From Hofstenia miamia (taxonomy: Eukaryota > Xenacoelomorpha > Acoela), in NCBI GenBank assembly GCA_004352715.1, contig SCFE01000025.1, forward strand, positions 604,748 to 668,747: DNA of 64,000 nucleotides. Direction: 5' to 3'. Shown in pieces: positions 36,931 through 50,000 of the stretch (position 1 is the stretch's first letter; the number at the start of each line of letters is the position of its first letter). Made by a program: the position numbers and the translations under genes. The notes below the pieces were generated by a model that searched no databases, was not told where the DNA came from, and saw only the letters and a list, made by a program, of their open reading frames with translations.

Positions 36931-37723
36931 CTGCTGTGGCCAAAATAATAGAGCACCCACAGTATTTTCATGAAATTAATAAAATAAGACTGACGATAAC
37001 AATTAATTACTTTTAGCACAGTTAATACATTGTTAAAGTAAAATGACAATCATAAAGCCAACATTTACTCAATACTTAGTAGGATAATGTAGCATCGCTG
37101 GTAGTTGTTACTATTTATCGGCCAGACCTCGTGCTTTTCTTGTTAGTGACTGGTAATTGTAATATTTGTACATATTGTAAATATTGTATATATAAAGCCG
37201 AAAGCATTTTGTAAATAGAAATGGTTTGAACTGTATTCTCTTTGAGTTCACTAGAATCACACCCCAGTGATTCTACAATAAGACTTCTGTTGGATGACAG
37301 TCAATCTCATTGCTCGATCATCTGCAGATGTTGATTTGTGAGATGCATCACAATTCTTTCTAAAATCAAGCTCATTGTGTAGAGAATTTTGTACAGCATG
37401 AACAGATATTTTCAAAATATTTGCAATTTTTACTTGTGAATAACCAACATCCCAATATGCTTTAATCTGACAATGTTTAAGCATGCTAAGGTTACAGTTT
37501 CTATTCCTTCTTCAAAAAATAAATCGAACAATTCATAACACTTTTGCCTATCTGGCTGGAATCAATGGTTTGCATTCAATACAGTACTCTTTAGCAAATA
37601 GGAAAGCTGGTGAAAAAATCAGTTTGAAAAATAGAGCTCAATGCATTTATATTACTTTTACAAGCAAATATGATTAAAACTTCCACAAAACTAATAGGTG
37701 CTCTATTATTTTCACCACAGCTG
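36931..37723 (-). mobile_element. Short Tc1/mariner element with TIRs
   Basis: Left terminus 'ctgctgtggccaaaataata' continues to 'gagcacc'; the right terminus at 37697-37723 is its inverted match over 27 bp with a few changes. TA dinucleotides flank both ends (36929-36930 and 37724-37725), as expected of Tc1/mariner. The minus-strand ORF at 37484-37257 is the transposase HTH: 'YSQVKIANILKISVHAVQN'. The DDE domain is missing, so this is an internally deleted copy. Confidence 0.8.
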
Positions 37724-37782
37724 TACATGCAAAGTTTAACAAGTATATATAATATCAGTATATATTTAGGATACAATTATAT

Positions 37783-38040
37783 ATATATTTGACTATGAAA
37801 TTCAGACCATTTAGTGCATACATACAACAAACCAAAAGAACTGATAACAAACTATGTAAAGTTTCAAAAATTCTCTTGTTTATACTTTAAAGTTCTTTAA
37901 AAATCATTATCCTTAATTAAAGTATTAGTTGGGTTTTCAAAACCTGATTTGCTTTAAAAGGTAAATTAGAGAAATCTTGGTTCAATATTGTTCTAAAAAC
38001 ACTTTAAAGTGGCTTAAATATACTTTAAAATACTAAAGGA
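37783..38040. repeat. Direct repeat, copy A
   Basis: Matches 38968-39240 along about 260 bases with substitutions, for example 'tttgactatgaaattc' and 'ttggttcaatattgttcta'. It contains no ORF. Confidence 0.8.
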
Positions 38041-38059
38041 TTAATATATTTTCTAAAAT

Positions 38060-38085
38060 CTATAATNAGTATATATTTAGGATAC

Positions 38086-38120
<35 letters not shown>
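38060..38120. other. Single-N junction flanked by a repeated 30-mer
   Basis: The N at about 38067 is followed by 'agtatatatttaggatac' plus a TA run; the same string occurs at about 37756, some 310 bases earlier. This looks like an assembly join or a false duplication rather than biology. Confidence 0.6.
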
Positions 38121-38122
<2 letters not shown>

Positions 38123-38164
38123 GCAATTATAATTGTATCATATTATATTATATTTTTAATATTA

Positions 38165-38830
38165 TATTAATTTCCACCAGGATTTTCAATTCCAATTCCT
38201 TGCAATTCAATTCCAATTCCTAAATTTAAAAAAGTCAATTCCATTTCCAATTTATGATTTTCACAGAAGTCAATTCCTAATTTCAGAGTCAATTCCTAAG
38301 GCAATTCCTGTAAGAATTAGGGCAATTCCATTTCTTGATTATATTGATTTTTCATTAATTTTTTGTGTACCCGTATTTTGGAACTATTTTTTCACTTTTC
38401 TTTTCCCTAATTTAGCTATTTTAATTTTTCATTTCAAGATGTTTAATTTAATTATTGATATCTTTAGTTTGCATTATTGACTATTAATTAATTGCTTTAT
38501 TAATCCAGTTTAACATAAGATGGAAGACCAAAATTAGGGCGATATTGTTGAATTTTCTCCCTCGGGTGAATAAGTAAAAATTTCTTCCAGAATCACCTTA
38601 TTGTGAGTAACCATTCACGTAACGTTTTCTTGATGAAAAACGATTATTTGTTTGAATAAAATGCTCCTAAAAATTTCAACAATATACATGTATTCAAACT
38701 ATTGTTTTTGAGACTATTTAGAGTTAAATTTTAAGTCGATTCCTAGATCAATTCCTTTTTTCACTGAATGTCAATTCCTAAGTCAATTCCAATTCTAATT
38801 CCTTAAATAGTAATTGAATACACTGATTTC
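38165..38830. repeat. Two blocks rich in 'caattcc'
   Basis: Blocks at 38165-38340 and 38725-38805 repeat 'gtcaattcc' with variable spacing, separated by ordinary AT-rich DNA. They may be the subterminal repeats of one unidentified element lying between the two copies of the 260-bp direct repeat. Confidence 0.5.
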
Positions 38831-38967
38831 CACATTATGCTATATTTCATCATATTAAAAAAAACAATAATAATTGTGATTGTATTATTATATGCAGTGA
38901 CAAGAAGCAAACTTCTATTATTTTGTTATTGATAGTAATTAAAGATATTAAAGCACAGGACGTAGTA

Positions 38968-39240
38968 AAATTTGACTATGAAATTCCGACCAGTTAGTGC
39001 ATAGATATAACAAACTCAAAGAACTTATAACATAATATGTAAAGTTCGAACATTCTCTTGTATAATCTTTAAAGTTCTTGAAACAATCATTATTCTTAAT
39101 TAAAGTATTAGATGCGTTTTCAAACCCTGATTTGCTTTAAAGGGTTACGTAAGGAAACCTTGGTTCAATATTGTTCTACAAACACTTAATTTTTTTAAAG
39201 CAGAATAAGGTTCGTTTAAAATTCTTAAGTATTAATTTAT
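38968..39240. repeat. Direct repeat, copy B
   Basis: Second copy of 37783-38040, about 1.18 kb downstream, diverged by scattered substitutions. Confidence 0.8.
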
Positions 39241-39524
39241 TGTCTAAAATCTATAATTGTCTTTAAAATGCTTAATATGTTTACAATTTTCTCAAATTGC
39301 AATGTATGCAATTACTGAAATAACTTCTTTGATTTAGAACCAACATCTTCAACTGTTGGGATGCAATTATATACAATGATCTATAATTATAATAAGGTAT
39401 CAAACAAAAATATTTGTTTCGGAGCTATGTAATTTCCCAACAATAAGATGAAAAATCCACTTTATAATTTAAGGTAACGCTTTTATTATTACATTTAAGT
39501 TTTGTTATAAGCATATTTTGACCA

Positions 39525-39556
39525 AGGCCCTGCGCAAGCTAAGGCCGGCCCTGCAA
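39525..39556. repeat. hAT-type terminus-like GC patch
   Basis: 'ggccctgcgcaagctaagg' followed by 'ccggccctgc' stands out from AT-rich flanks and resembles the CAGGGCCGGCC-type end seen in some hAT elements. No partner end was found. Confidence 0.3.
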
Positions 39557-39893
39557 TTAGATATTGATTTTCAATTTCTGAGAAAAACGAAACTTCTCTT
39601 GATGAGTATTTTAAAAACAAAAAAGTATGCACATTAAATGATGCAAAAAAGGCAAACAGATTAAACAGAATTCACATTTAATCCGAATCTAAGTTCTCAG
39701 TATCGGTTTGATCTTTAAAAAAATAGTTATTTTCCAAAAAGGTAATTTTGGTTAAAAATGATTAGGCTAACGCTCTAAAACAACCAATAAGAGAATTGCA
39801 ACATTTTTTGGTCTAAAGAGTTGGTATCTTGATGTTTTGCCCCCTTCAGTTTCACCAAACATGTGTTTCGCGATTAGAATGATATACCTCGAA

Positions 39894-40210
39894 CAGGGTT
39901 TTGAGTCGAGTTTGAGTTACTTGGACCGAGTTCGAGTTTTTACGTTTCAAGTTCGAGTATTTTTTTAAATGAAATTCCGAATTCAATCAAGTTTGTTTCT
40001 AATTCCAAGTTTTTATAGTAAAAAACGTTTGTATTACAAGCTAAAAAATAGTTTTTGTGATTGGTAAGAAAATTGATATTTATAAAAATTTAATTTTTAC
40101 GGTATTTTCGAGTGGATTTTCTAACGAGTTCAAGCTCGAGTTTTGATGATTTCTTTTCCGAGTTTTTCAGAACGAGCTTTGAGAGCTTATTCGAGTACTT
40201 GAAAACCCTT
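39894..40210. mobile_element. hAT-like MITE rich in 'gttcgag'
   Basis: Left end 'cagggttttgagtcgag' and the inverted right end 'aagggttttcaagtactcga' match. Flanking octamers 'acctcgaa' and 'acatcgat' agree at 6 of 8. Internal 'gagttcgag' and 'cgagttt' motifs recur in both halves. No ORF. Confidence 0.5.
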
Positions 40211-42271
40211 ACATCGATCTTGATTTAACTTGAAAACCAATCAAATTAGAATCATAATAGAGGTGGCAAATAGCAAAGACATCAATTTTAATTGTTAATT
40301 TGTTATATTAACTTTCAATGCTAATAGGTTTAATATTGAATGAACATTTGGAAGTAATATATTGTTTATAGAAGTGATGCATTAATTTTGAAGTACTGAA
40401 CAAAGCGCATATATTTGTTGTTATAATAATATGTGTAAAAAATTGAATAATCAAAATTCAAATTTCACCTAATGTAAGGACTTGATTTAACTAAAAATGT
40501 AAAGATTTGTATAAATACAAATAATTGAATAAAACTTTATGAATTAATCGTTTACTATGCTATTGTCCTTAAATATATACAGTGTGCTACGAATTTCATT
40601 AATTATGCAAAGATATCAGTCTATATCAATTACTTTTTACCTATGTTATTGCATTTCTCATAGTTTTTATATTATATATATACATATATATATATATTTG
40701 CTTAACATAGGTTTGTGGTGTAAGTTAAACACAGCCATCTGTTAATGGAATTCAACCAAGTCTATATCTATTATATATTACACAGGATTCCTATCCCCAG
40801 ATACAAATCTTATTATTCACTCAAAGGTGGGGGTATCATAAAAGAGCCCAAATTCTACTCATTATTATCATGCAAATATGAAGTTAGCATAAATTTTCTA
40901 GATTTAATCATATTTATATAATTTAAAAGGTTCTGTCTCACTTCCCCCAAACTCATTTCCCCCAATTCGGATGTCACAAATTATTAAATACCATTAGAGA
41001 CACAATTTCAATGAAATTGTAATTATATATTTAAATATATATATATATTTCTTTAAACTTTATCTTGAATAGTTTTTTCTGTAGTTAGGATTGCTGAAAT
41101 ACAGAATTACAATTAAATAAATGTAAATATGTGCTATAATTATAAGTATTGACTGTTTACATATTATATACATATATTTTAGCCCGACACAGTTTTGATC
41201 TAACCTGATGATTAAAGAATTGTGTTAGCATGCCTTGTTCTCTGTAATTTCATAATTAATAGCTAATATATAAATGCTAATTTTTGTCATATTCATTTTG
41301 GACTAATTTCGGGTAGCTTATCTGTTTCTATAAAGTATTTTACAGATTCATAGTGTAAGACAACACTGCCATTTCTAATATGGAAATTACATGTTTAAAT
41401 CCTGTATGATCTGGTTTTTGAAATGCTCCTTTATTTTTGTAAACACAAATTGTTTAACAACTGGGTGATTTCTGTATTGTATTTGTAAATAGCAAACCAA
41501 TGTGATACATTATTACAATTTTTCCAGATTTCTGGTCCTCCTTTAGAAATATGCTCAAGTATTAACTGCTTTAATGCAGGGGTGTCATGAAAGAGCTGAC
41601 TCCCACTCATTTTGTTGCCAGGCTAATTCTACATTCCACTAAAATACATATAAAAAATTACATTCAGCATTTTCAAAGTTATAAACAACTTTTGATTACT
41701 GCTAAAATGAATAGAATAGTCTGACAGCAGAAACAACAAATACTATCTGATCAGGAAATCTATCAGATATATAAAAAAATTAGCAAAATTATTACCTATT
41801 ACAATAATGTACAAACTACAAAAATAATGAACATAATTAAATTTATAATTAAATCTAAACAGATTTTCAGAGGACAGCTAAATGTTTACTAAATGCATGT
41901 TCAAATGAACTCACACAACTATTTCTCATTATTTATGATCAATTGTCCTTCGCATTTGATAATCATGCTAGTGAAATTGGCAAACTGCCTCTTTAAAGGA
42001 TTTATGAAAGGAATGAATGAAGGCTTATACGAGGTAGCAATTCTAAAGAATCAAGAAAATGCGGAAACTTTTGTCGCCTTAACACATTTCTTAGTATTTA
42101 TTTGAAATTTTTTAAATTTTATATGCATTTTTTGTCCTATGAGCTTAATTTTGTAGGGCTGTTACTATTATGGCAATAAATCAATTTTATCATATTAGCT
42201 TCTAAAACATTTTACACACTTCTTTAGTTCCGCGTCCTGATATATAATAACTATTGCGACGTCCACGTTTA

Positions 42272-42314
<43 letters not shown>

Positions 42315-44180
42315 TATAGGAAACGATGTATTTTTTGACACTAGGATGTCTCTTAATTGCTGGTCTGAAATGTTAGAAACTATTTTCTCAATTTTTGAAA
42401 CGTTAGTAAAAAATGGTCAAGATACTATTTTACTAATGTATTTTAAAATGGTTTGTAAAAAAACTCTGATTCTGAATTGCATGATCAACTCGTGTATTTA
42501 GACCAGGAGCGTAGCCATCCAGGTTTTGTGATGGGTCCTCGGGCTTGTGTGGGTAGGCGTTGCACAAAAAATCGTCATCAGCTTCAGGAACATGTTTTCA
42601 TTGAAGTTACTTCTGTTACAATTAATTATAAAAATGTAGTAATATCACAATAAATTGGCGTTATTTACTGCTCCCTACATTTTGACATTGAATTATATTT
42701 GCGTCTAGTATCAGTACATTTTAAGGTCTGGTAAGAATCATAGAAAAATGATTATTAATACAAATAGAACATGAATTACAAATCATTATGTGCATTATGC
42801 AACAGCATCAGATCACACCACTATTCTAATAAGTTGACTTACTATTCACTCTGATAGTTGGGACCTGGCTCCCCATAGATACACCACTGATTTAGTCATT
42901 TGGCAATATTCTATTATTTTGAAAAAAACTAAGAAAATGTTATCGGCCAAGTAAAGAACTGAGATATGACTGCTTACTACGTGATTCTAAGTGCCATAGC
43001 AAATGCGAAATCATCTATGTGATCGCCACAAAACAAAAGCACATCAAGTTCTCAATGTGTTTTTACTGACTATTTCATCTTATAAAGGAATAATTAAACA
43101 TATCATGTTGTATATGAGTTTAACAGGCAAAGTCCAACATATGTGATGACTTTGTAAGACTCTTATCGCCACTTTGTAGATTAAACCTGCAGAAATTTTT
43201 ACTGCAGCGTAAAATTTCACTGCATTACTAAACGTTAATAAAAATGCATAAAATTTTTAATGCAGTGTTTCTGGATGAAATGTATTCTATTTATGCCTGG
43301 AGAGCAACGAAAATGCGATGTTATTAAATTAGTTATGATGTGAATTTCTTTTTCAGAGTTTCTATTCAATTTCTATTTGGTTTGAAGAATACGAGTTACG
43401 CATGTAATTAATTTATGAATTTAAAAATTTTAAATAATTCCTACTCATCATTCAGATGATTTGATGGCTGCACCAAGAAGGAATATTCGCATCTTAATGA
43501 AATTTAGAATTCCAGCTATTTTAAATGATATCAGAAGTAAAATTCAAATTTTTTAATGGGAACCATGATTTTTTGATGTTCGCAAAATGGGGAATGTTGG
43601 CATCTACTTGCACTAGGATGTATGGTGTTTTTTTAAGTTCATAAATACAACTTTTGTTCCATGTTACTGATAAAAATTGTACCAAAATTATTGGTAAGAA
43701 ATGAAACTAATTAAAGCAATAGTTTTTTCACTCATATTTTAAATAATTACATATTTTATATACAATATGGAAAATATTCCAATTTTATGAAACTATGTCT
43801 ATTTTGAAATAATATGAATTAGAAAGAATATATGATATTTACTAAAACAAAAAAAATCAAATCTTTACATAAAAAAAAGGCAGCGCAATCATTTATTGTG
43901 ATAAACACCAGTCTATGCTTTGTGCAATCTTTTTGGCATTGCAGGCTCGGATTTTTCTTTCACAAAATACATCTCCCCTGAATGCAGAGCACAAGATAGT
44001 GATTGATTCTGTTTGTGATTGGTTGTTTATCTTGAAATCACATGATCGCATGTCATGCTGCGTTCAGGTTTACCGTGAGAACCTCTTTGTACATTTATAT
44101 ATAGATATGATTGCAATGATTGTACAATAGACGCATCATCTGCTTTTTAATCTCCAGCATCTATTTTGAACTAACACATT
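40211..44180. other. Gene-free stretch with TA microsatellites
   Basis: AT-rich, with TA runs near 40670-40695, 41030-41050 and 42276-42309. A small hairpin-like 'ctgca' cluster lies at 43185-43270. Short ORFs at 41893 and 43915 are unsupported. Confidence 0.45.
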
Positions 44181-44183
44181 CCA

Positions 44184-45640
44184 TCAAAAGTGATAGATTG
44201 ACCTGGTGGTGTTGTAGGTCCGCCTTGTCTGGTTCGGTCTACTTGATGCTGAATAAGAGTCCGTGCTACTTCCCTTCTGAACTGGATGTGGGTTGTCGTA
44301 TTCTGTGAATTGATATGATTGTAGAATTAGAACAATGCAACAACAACCAGATTCAAGATATGGGAAAATAAATTCCACCACCACTTCTTCGCATACATCC
44401 ACTAATCCCATACCTCCATTGTATATCTTTATTATATACGGTTGCGGGACAATGTCTTTTCAACCTTTTTCCACACGCTTCTCTGCATTGTGTATTGATG
44501 TCATCCCACAATAATTACTAGCAACAGCATTCTTGTCATTCCACTTGAGAAATAGAACTCTTCCATCCTAACGAAAACTATATGAACCTCTGTATTTGCG
44601 CTGAATGTCTTTGCTTGATATCAGAGAGCAGTTTCCAGCTAGATTTTCTCTCACAATGCCACAAACACGAGTATATGTGATCGGAAAGAAGCTTACGACT
44701 TGTGAAAAATTTGTCAAGAAATAAACTTGATTATTGTTCTTTGAAATACGTTCTTACATTGTAGTTACAACATGAGCTACTTTATCGCATTCAGATTTGA
44801 ATTGGCTAAATAGCATCTAAATCGCACAAGTCTGTTTTTTATGAAGTGCTTTACACTGCGCAATCCTATGTAAGGGACAATTGATTCATCAATGCTAAGC
44901 TTCTCGTGAAAATCTCCAAACTACTGGCATTGATTTCGAAGCATATCAACTAGAGGAACAACTTTTTGCTACTTTGATGAGTTCAGATTATTATTGTGAA
45001 TATCTTTTTATCGCTCCAAATTTCTGTCTGCTTATGCTTTTGAAAACACCGGTGTTTTTAACTCGTAGGCTGTAGATCAATAATCGTTTTCAGATATCAT
45101 ACGATAATAACCGCTTATAATTAATAATCCCAAGAAATGTCGTTTTCATCAACCTTGAAATTTTATTCGTTTTTGTCTCTCTATGCATATAAATTTGTTT
45201 GATCGGTGATATAGCAAATCATTTCATCATTGACAAAAAGCTGGAAGATCTTGAAAACATACTCGCCACATAGATCAGTGACAATACTTTCATCTTCAGG
45301 AGTTTAATGAGGAGGCAGTGATAGCTTTTCCTGTTTATATCATCTTCTTTTATCTGTAGCAGAATCTGTTTCTTCATTGTTTGAAGATTCAACAACTTCA
45401 TAAGGCACAAAGTCATAATTTAATGCCACATTGTCTGCTTCTACATCACTTGCAAATTCATCATTATTGAAAGTAGGAAGAAATTCTAAATCAATTTTAT
45501 CCGAGATGATGTTTTCAATTTTCTGCGAAACAATCTTAAGAAATCTGTGCACAGGCGCTCCGTAGAAGGACTTTGCATCCATCTTCAAGTGCAGGAAGGT
45601 TGAAAGTGAGCGTGCGGATTCTATAAGCAAACCGTTATAA
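44184..45640 (-). pseudogene. piggyBac-like transposase pseudogene
   Basis: Read in broken frames on the minus strand. The N-terminal part (45630-45350) is acidic with 'FLPTFNNDEFASDVEAD'. Then 'FQLFVNDEMICYITDQTNLY' (about 45260-45180) matches the start of the DDE_Tnp_1_7 domain. Near 44550-44400 it reads 'RVLFLKWNDKNAVASNYCGM' and 'PQPYIIKIYNGGMGLVD', the KWxDN...YNxxMGGVD signature that ends the catalytic core of piggyBac transposases. Many stops and frameshifts make it dead. No TTAA-flanked termini were located. Confidence 0.75.
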
Positions 45641-45672
45641 AATCAATAAATAAATTACTTAAACGGCATGTA

Positions 45673-45674
<2 letters not shown>

Positions 45675-45741
<67 letters not shown>
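45675..45741. repeat. ATT microsatellite
   Basis: More than 20 ATT units. (ATT)n runs also mark LINE tails elsewhere in this window, so it may be a LINE tail. Confidence 0.9.
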
Positions 45742-45879
45742 GAAATACTTGTATTCTCTAATGGAGAAGTCAGATTAACATAAAAATAAGTAGCAAGGCA
45801 CAAAATTAAAAGCGACATTTGGTGCAAAAGCACTTTATATAAAATGTACACGTAACAGCAGGGTTAAGATAAGGGCTGA

Positions 45880-47010
45880 CCATGGCAGAAAGATGAGATT
45901 TCAGTGCTGTCCTGTATTTGTCCAAGGGCCACCTGAAGGAAATAACTCAACGCTTTAAGAGTTCTTTTGCAGCAGTAGCGGTTCTAATGAAGAACGAGTT
46001 GTTTTTGCTGAACTTGGTACTCCTTGGAAGCTGAAACAGACGACAATCGGAAAAATCTGCATAACTACAGATGTAGAAAGTGATGGAAGAAGGAATGTCC
46101 AGATCGACTTTGTTATTGACATTTCTCCACATTAGAATCTGATCAGACAATATAAACTGGTAACAAATAGGCAATTCTCCCAGCTGAATTAACAGGTTTT
46201 TATAGTCTTTCTTTCCAGCTACCCAGATTAGGCCTCTCTAATGGAAAGATTCAAGTAACTTCAGACTCTTTATATTGGGTGACCAGGCAACTGAACAATA
46301 AAGTAGTATGGACATGACGCAATATTTTACAAGTTTGAGTTTAAGGTACGAAGGTGCATTTCTCGGGACAGAACGCTTTATAAAGTGTAGCGCCTGATTA
46401 CACTTTCCAAGTTTGGCAGCTATGTGCTTATCCCAATTTAAATTACTGCGAATAAGTTCTCCAAGATCAAGAATTTCCTTCGTCTTTGTAAGGTCATGTT
46501 CGTTTAAGGTAAGAGAGATGTCGGGAGTCTTGTGTGATGAAAAGGAAATATACTTAGTTTTGCTTGGATGAAAATCTAATAAATTCGCAGAGAACCAGGC
46601 GAAGAGTTTGCTGATGTCGGACTGCAGTGCCTCAAAAGAAATATAATTAACCTGTTTGAAATCGTCAGCAAAAATAAAATATTCTGAGTTATCAATAATA
46701 TCGGGGAGATCATTAATAAATATTAAAAATAAAGCGGTCCCAGAACACTGCCCTGGGGAATGTCCGACGTAACAGGCAGAAAGGTAGAAAAATAAGAACC
46801 AATTTTTACACCCTGAAGACGGCCGGTAAGATAAGAATAAAACAGCATTAAAAACTTTTGGTCAAAACCAAAGTTACAGAGTTTTTCCAAAAGTTATCAT
46901 GCTATAGAGAAACGAATTCTTAAAATCAAAATACACTGTGATAGTAGTAGTATTTCGATCGTAATTTCGGTAAAGGACGTCAAGATAGGAACTAATTGAG
47001 TGACGTTACT
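45880..47010 (-). pseudogene. LINE RT remnant
   Basis: Minus-strand frames near 46780-46690 give 'SDIPQGSVLGPLFLIFINDL' and a catalytic-type 'YFIFADDFKQVNY' (FADD in place of YADD). They run on through 'WFSANLLDFHPSKTKYISF', 'LNWDKHIAAKLGKCNQALHF' and 'MSILLYCSVAWSP' to about 45900. This is the palm-to-C-terminus order of a Jockey/CR1-type RT. Stops and a truncated 5' end mark a dead copy. Confidence 0.75.
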
Positions 47011-47049
47011 TCTTCGTCTCATACATACATAATTGATTGGATATGCCCA

Positions 47050-50000
47050 ATAGTGATTGCTTTTTCAATAAGTAATCCTTAATTTTTCTTTTAAAATGCT
47101 TATAATTTTGTTTGATTTTTATTGTAACATTCAGATTACTCCATAATGCGCAGGAACTAAATGTAAGAGTCCTGACGATTAATTTTACTGCTAATTTTAT
47201 TTGTTCTTTGATTGAACATAATATAATCTTATAAAAAATTTAGAGAATTACGTCCATTTATAATCTTATGACTTAAACACAAAGATTGATATTGAATAGA
47301 ATAAAGTGGCTACAAAATATTGTAAGATGATCGAAGTTCATTGATTGACTGATGCTTATCAATAAAATTTAGCGATCTTAAGCCCCAATTATAGATTTTT
47401 GCTAAGGATGACCTTTTGCGAGCGTTGATACTTTAAAAAACAAAGGAACAATAATTAAATTGACTTAAAGCAAATGAATGTATCAATTCTGTATGAAATG
47501 ATTTCTCTACGTGCCTAAAGGTGTGTTCCCACTATCGACTTTTATCATCTGTCAAGAAATCGGTGATAAAAGTCGATAGTGTGAACACTCTATCTGCTTT
47601 TTTATCAGCTGATAAAAGTCGATAGTCTGAACGCTCCATCCCATTTTATGGCAAAACAGCTAAATTACTGTCATCTGATAATTTATCAGTTGATAAAAGT
47701 CGAGTCTGAACGGTAATAAAACTAGTCGAATAGCTACTTGAAACTAATTGATTCTCAAGTAAGTAGGGAACAGACTTCCAAAACGTAAATTATTGTCGTT
47801 GGAATATTTCAACTTTATATTTCAGCTTTAATTGCTAATTGAAATATTTTATACACGAGATCGAATTATTTACTTATTTGGCAAAAAATGTACTCTTTAT
47901 AAAATATATTATCAGTTGCAAGATTCACTTCACGGAAATATTCAAATTATAATCCAGAGTTCTTTGCGCATATGAGAACTACAAGTGCCAAACGGATTAA
48001 TAATTTTAATAGTTGATCATTATATAATTACGGCAACGATGAACCAGCAGTGGGCGCATAATGACGTTCTTAAATTTATCTTATGGAGGAGGATGAATGT
48101 GTTTGGAACGTGCAAAATGAGCTGTACCATAACAAGGTCCGAAGATCATTCTAATTGAACAGATGTTGCTATTTTTCTCACTGTCAATCAAAATATAATT
48201 GGAGTTATTTCGTTCAGACTATCGATTTTTTATCAGATGATAAAAAAATAGGATGATAAAAAATCGCCAATGTGAACGAAAATAATTGCATTTTCGATTA
48301 AATTCTGCTGATAAAAGTCGATAGTGGGAACACACCTTAAGGCGAAATAAGTATTTTACACCAACCGCAACTTTTCGTAATTTAAAAGAATGAAATTCAT
48401 CAAATTTCAATTCTCTATCGATCACTACTCTTAGATAATTAACAGAATTACTTTGCTTATTTTCATTATTACATACTTTAATGCTAATATTTTCGGAAAT
48501 TTTTTTATGATCATTCAGTGAAGAAATAGGAAATTGTCTTATCTGCATTAATTTTCAATATATTTCTCTTAAAATATAAAATTAGGTCTCAAAGTCTTCA
48601 GTTAATTCAGTCGCTTCATAAGGATTTTGAGCTGTTTTTTATATAAATGTATCATCGGCATATTGATATATAGTTCCATTAGGAATTGCTTCGGAAATAT
48701 TATTCACATAAAGAGAAAACAATATTGGTCCAATTACAGTGTCTTGAGGAACTCCCAAATTGGTTGTTACATAGTCTGAATAGATACTATCAATTTTTAC
48801 GCTTTGCTTACGATCATTAAAAAAACTAAGAATAAATTTAATCGCTGTTTTGCTAACGCCTTGATTAAGCAATTTTGACTGTAAAATTTCAAAGTTCATC
48901 TAATTAAAAGCCTTACTAAGATCAAGGAATGCAACTGTCGTGGATAATTTTTTATTTAAATTAGATTTTTTTCTGTAATTGACAAAATTGCATCTGTCGT
49001 CCTGAAATATGGCTTAAAACCGTATTGATTTTCTGATTGAATACGATTTTCCTTAATAAATTTATATAATTGTGCTGCAAGAATTTTTTCTAATATCTTT
49101 GCAAACGGATGCGTAATAGTAATGGGGCGATATTTATTGAGATTTAGTGGGTTGCCTTTTTTGAATAGTGATGAAATATTAGAATTTTTTAACATATCTG
49201 GATACTGATTGTCAATGATACATTGATTAAAAGCTAGAAGATATTCGCCAAGGATATGAAAGTACTTTTTAATTATCCAATATGGTAAGTGACTGGAGCA
49301 TCATGATTTGTTTTCATCAAGTTTAGGAACTTCTTTTCTTAAATCGTAATATGAAATTAATGTGAAGTTAAATTAAGTTTTGACGTTACTATCAATTTTA
49401 GTGTTCGAAGAAATTTTGTTTCCGATAGATTTAAATTCAAACTTACCCATGTTTTCAAAAGTTTTGTTTAATACATTTGCAATTTTGCGTTTATCCCTGT
49501 TATCATCACGTAATCCTTCAATAATTATATTTAAACCTTTAGATTTCCCAATGCTTCTCTTTACGAAATTCCATTTTTGACGCACCTGTGATTTCCCGCG
49601 GGTTAAATGCCAACATGTGGTCACCGGCTTTGAATGTATAGATTAGTTCAAATGAAATGTTCCGCAAAAAATTAGTAAAATGTTCTTCATCAAAATTAGC
49701 AGTCTCTTGAAAAAAATATTTTCCTTGATTTGACGTTAATTTATGAATACTTACGTAAACACAAAGATTGTGATCGCTAAATGATTCAAACGTTAAAGTT
49801 TTATACTTATTAGTACTGTCAGAAAGAAATTAATCGATTAAATTTTAGTGTTTAGTAGGTTTTCTTTTGTTAATAATTTGAAGATCAAAAGTATTGCATA
49901 GAGAGGGATAATGAGTTTATTTCTATCCAACGATGTTCAATTCTAAATCTTCCCTACGCTTAGATTTGAGAAATTTTGGAATTAATATCATTAACCCACC

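Noticed and set aside
45621-45851. Poly-isoleucine ORF
   Set aside because: It is just a translated ATT microsatellite.
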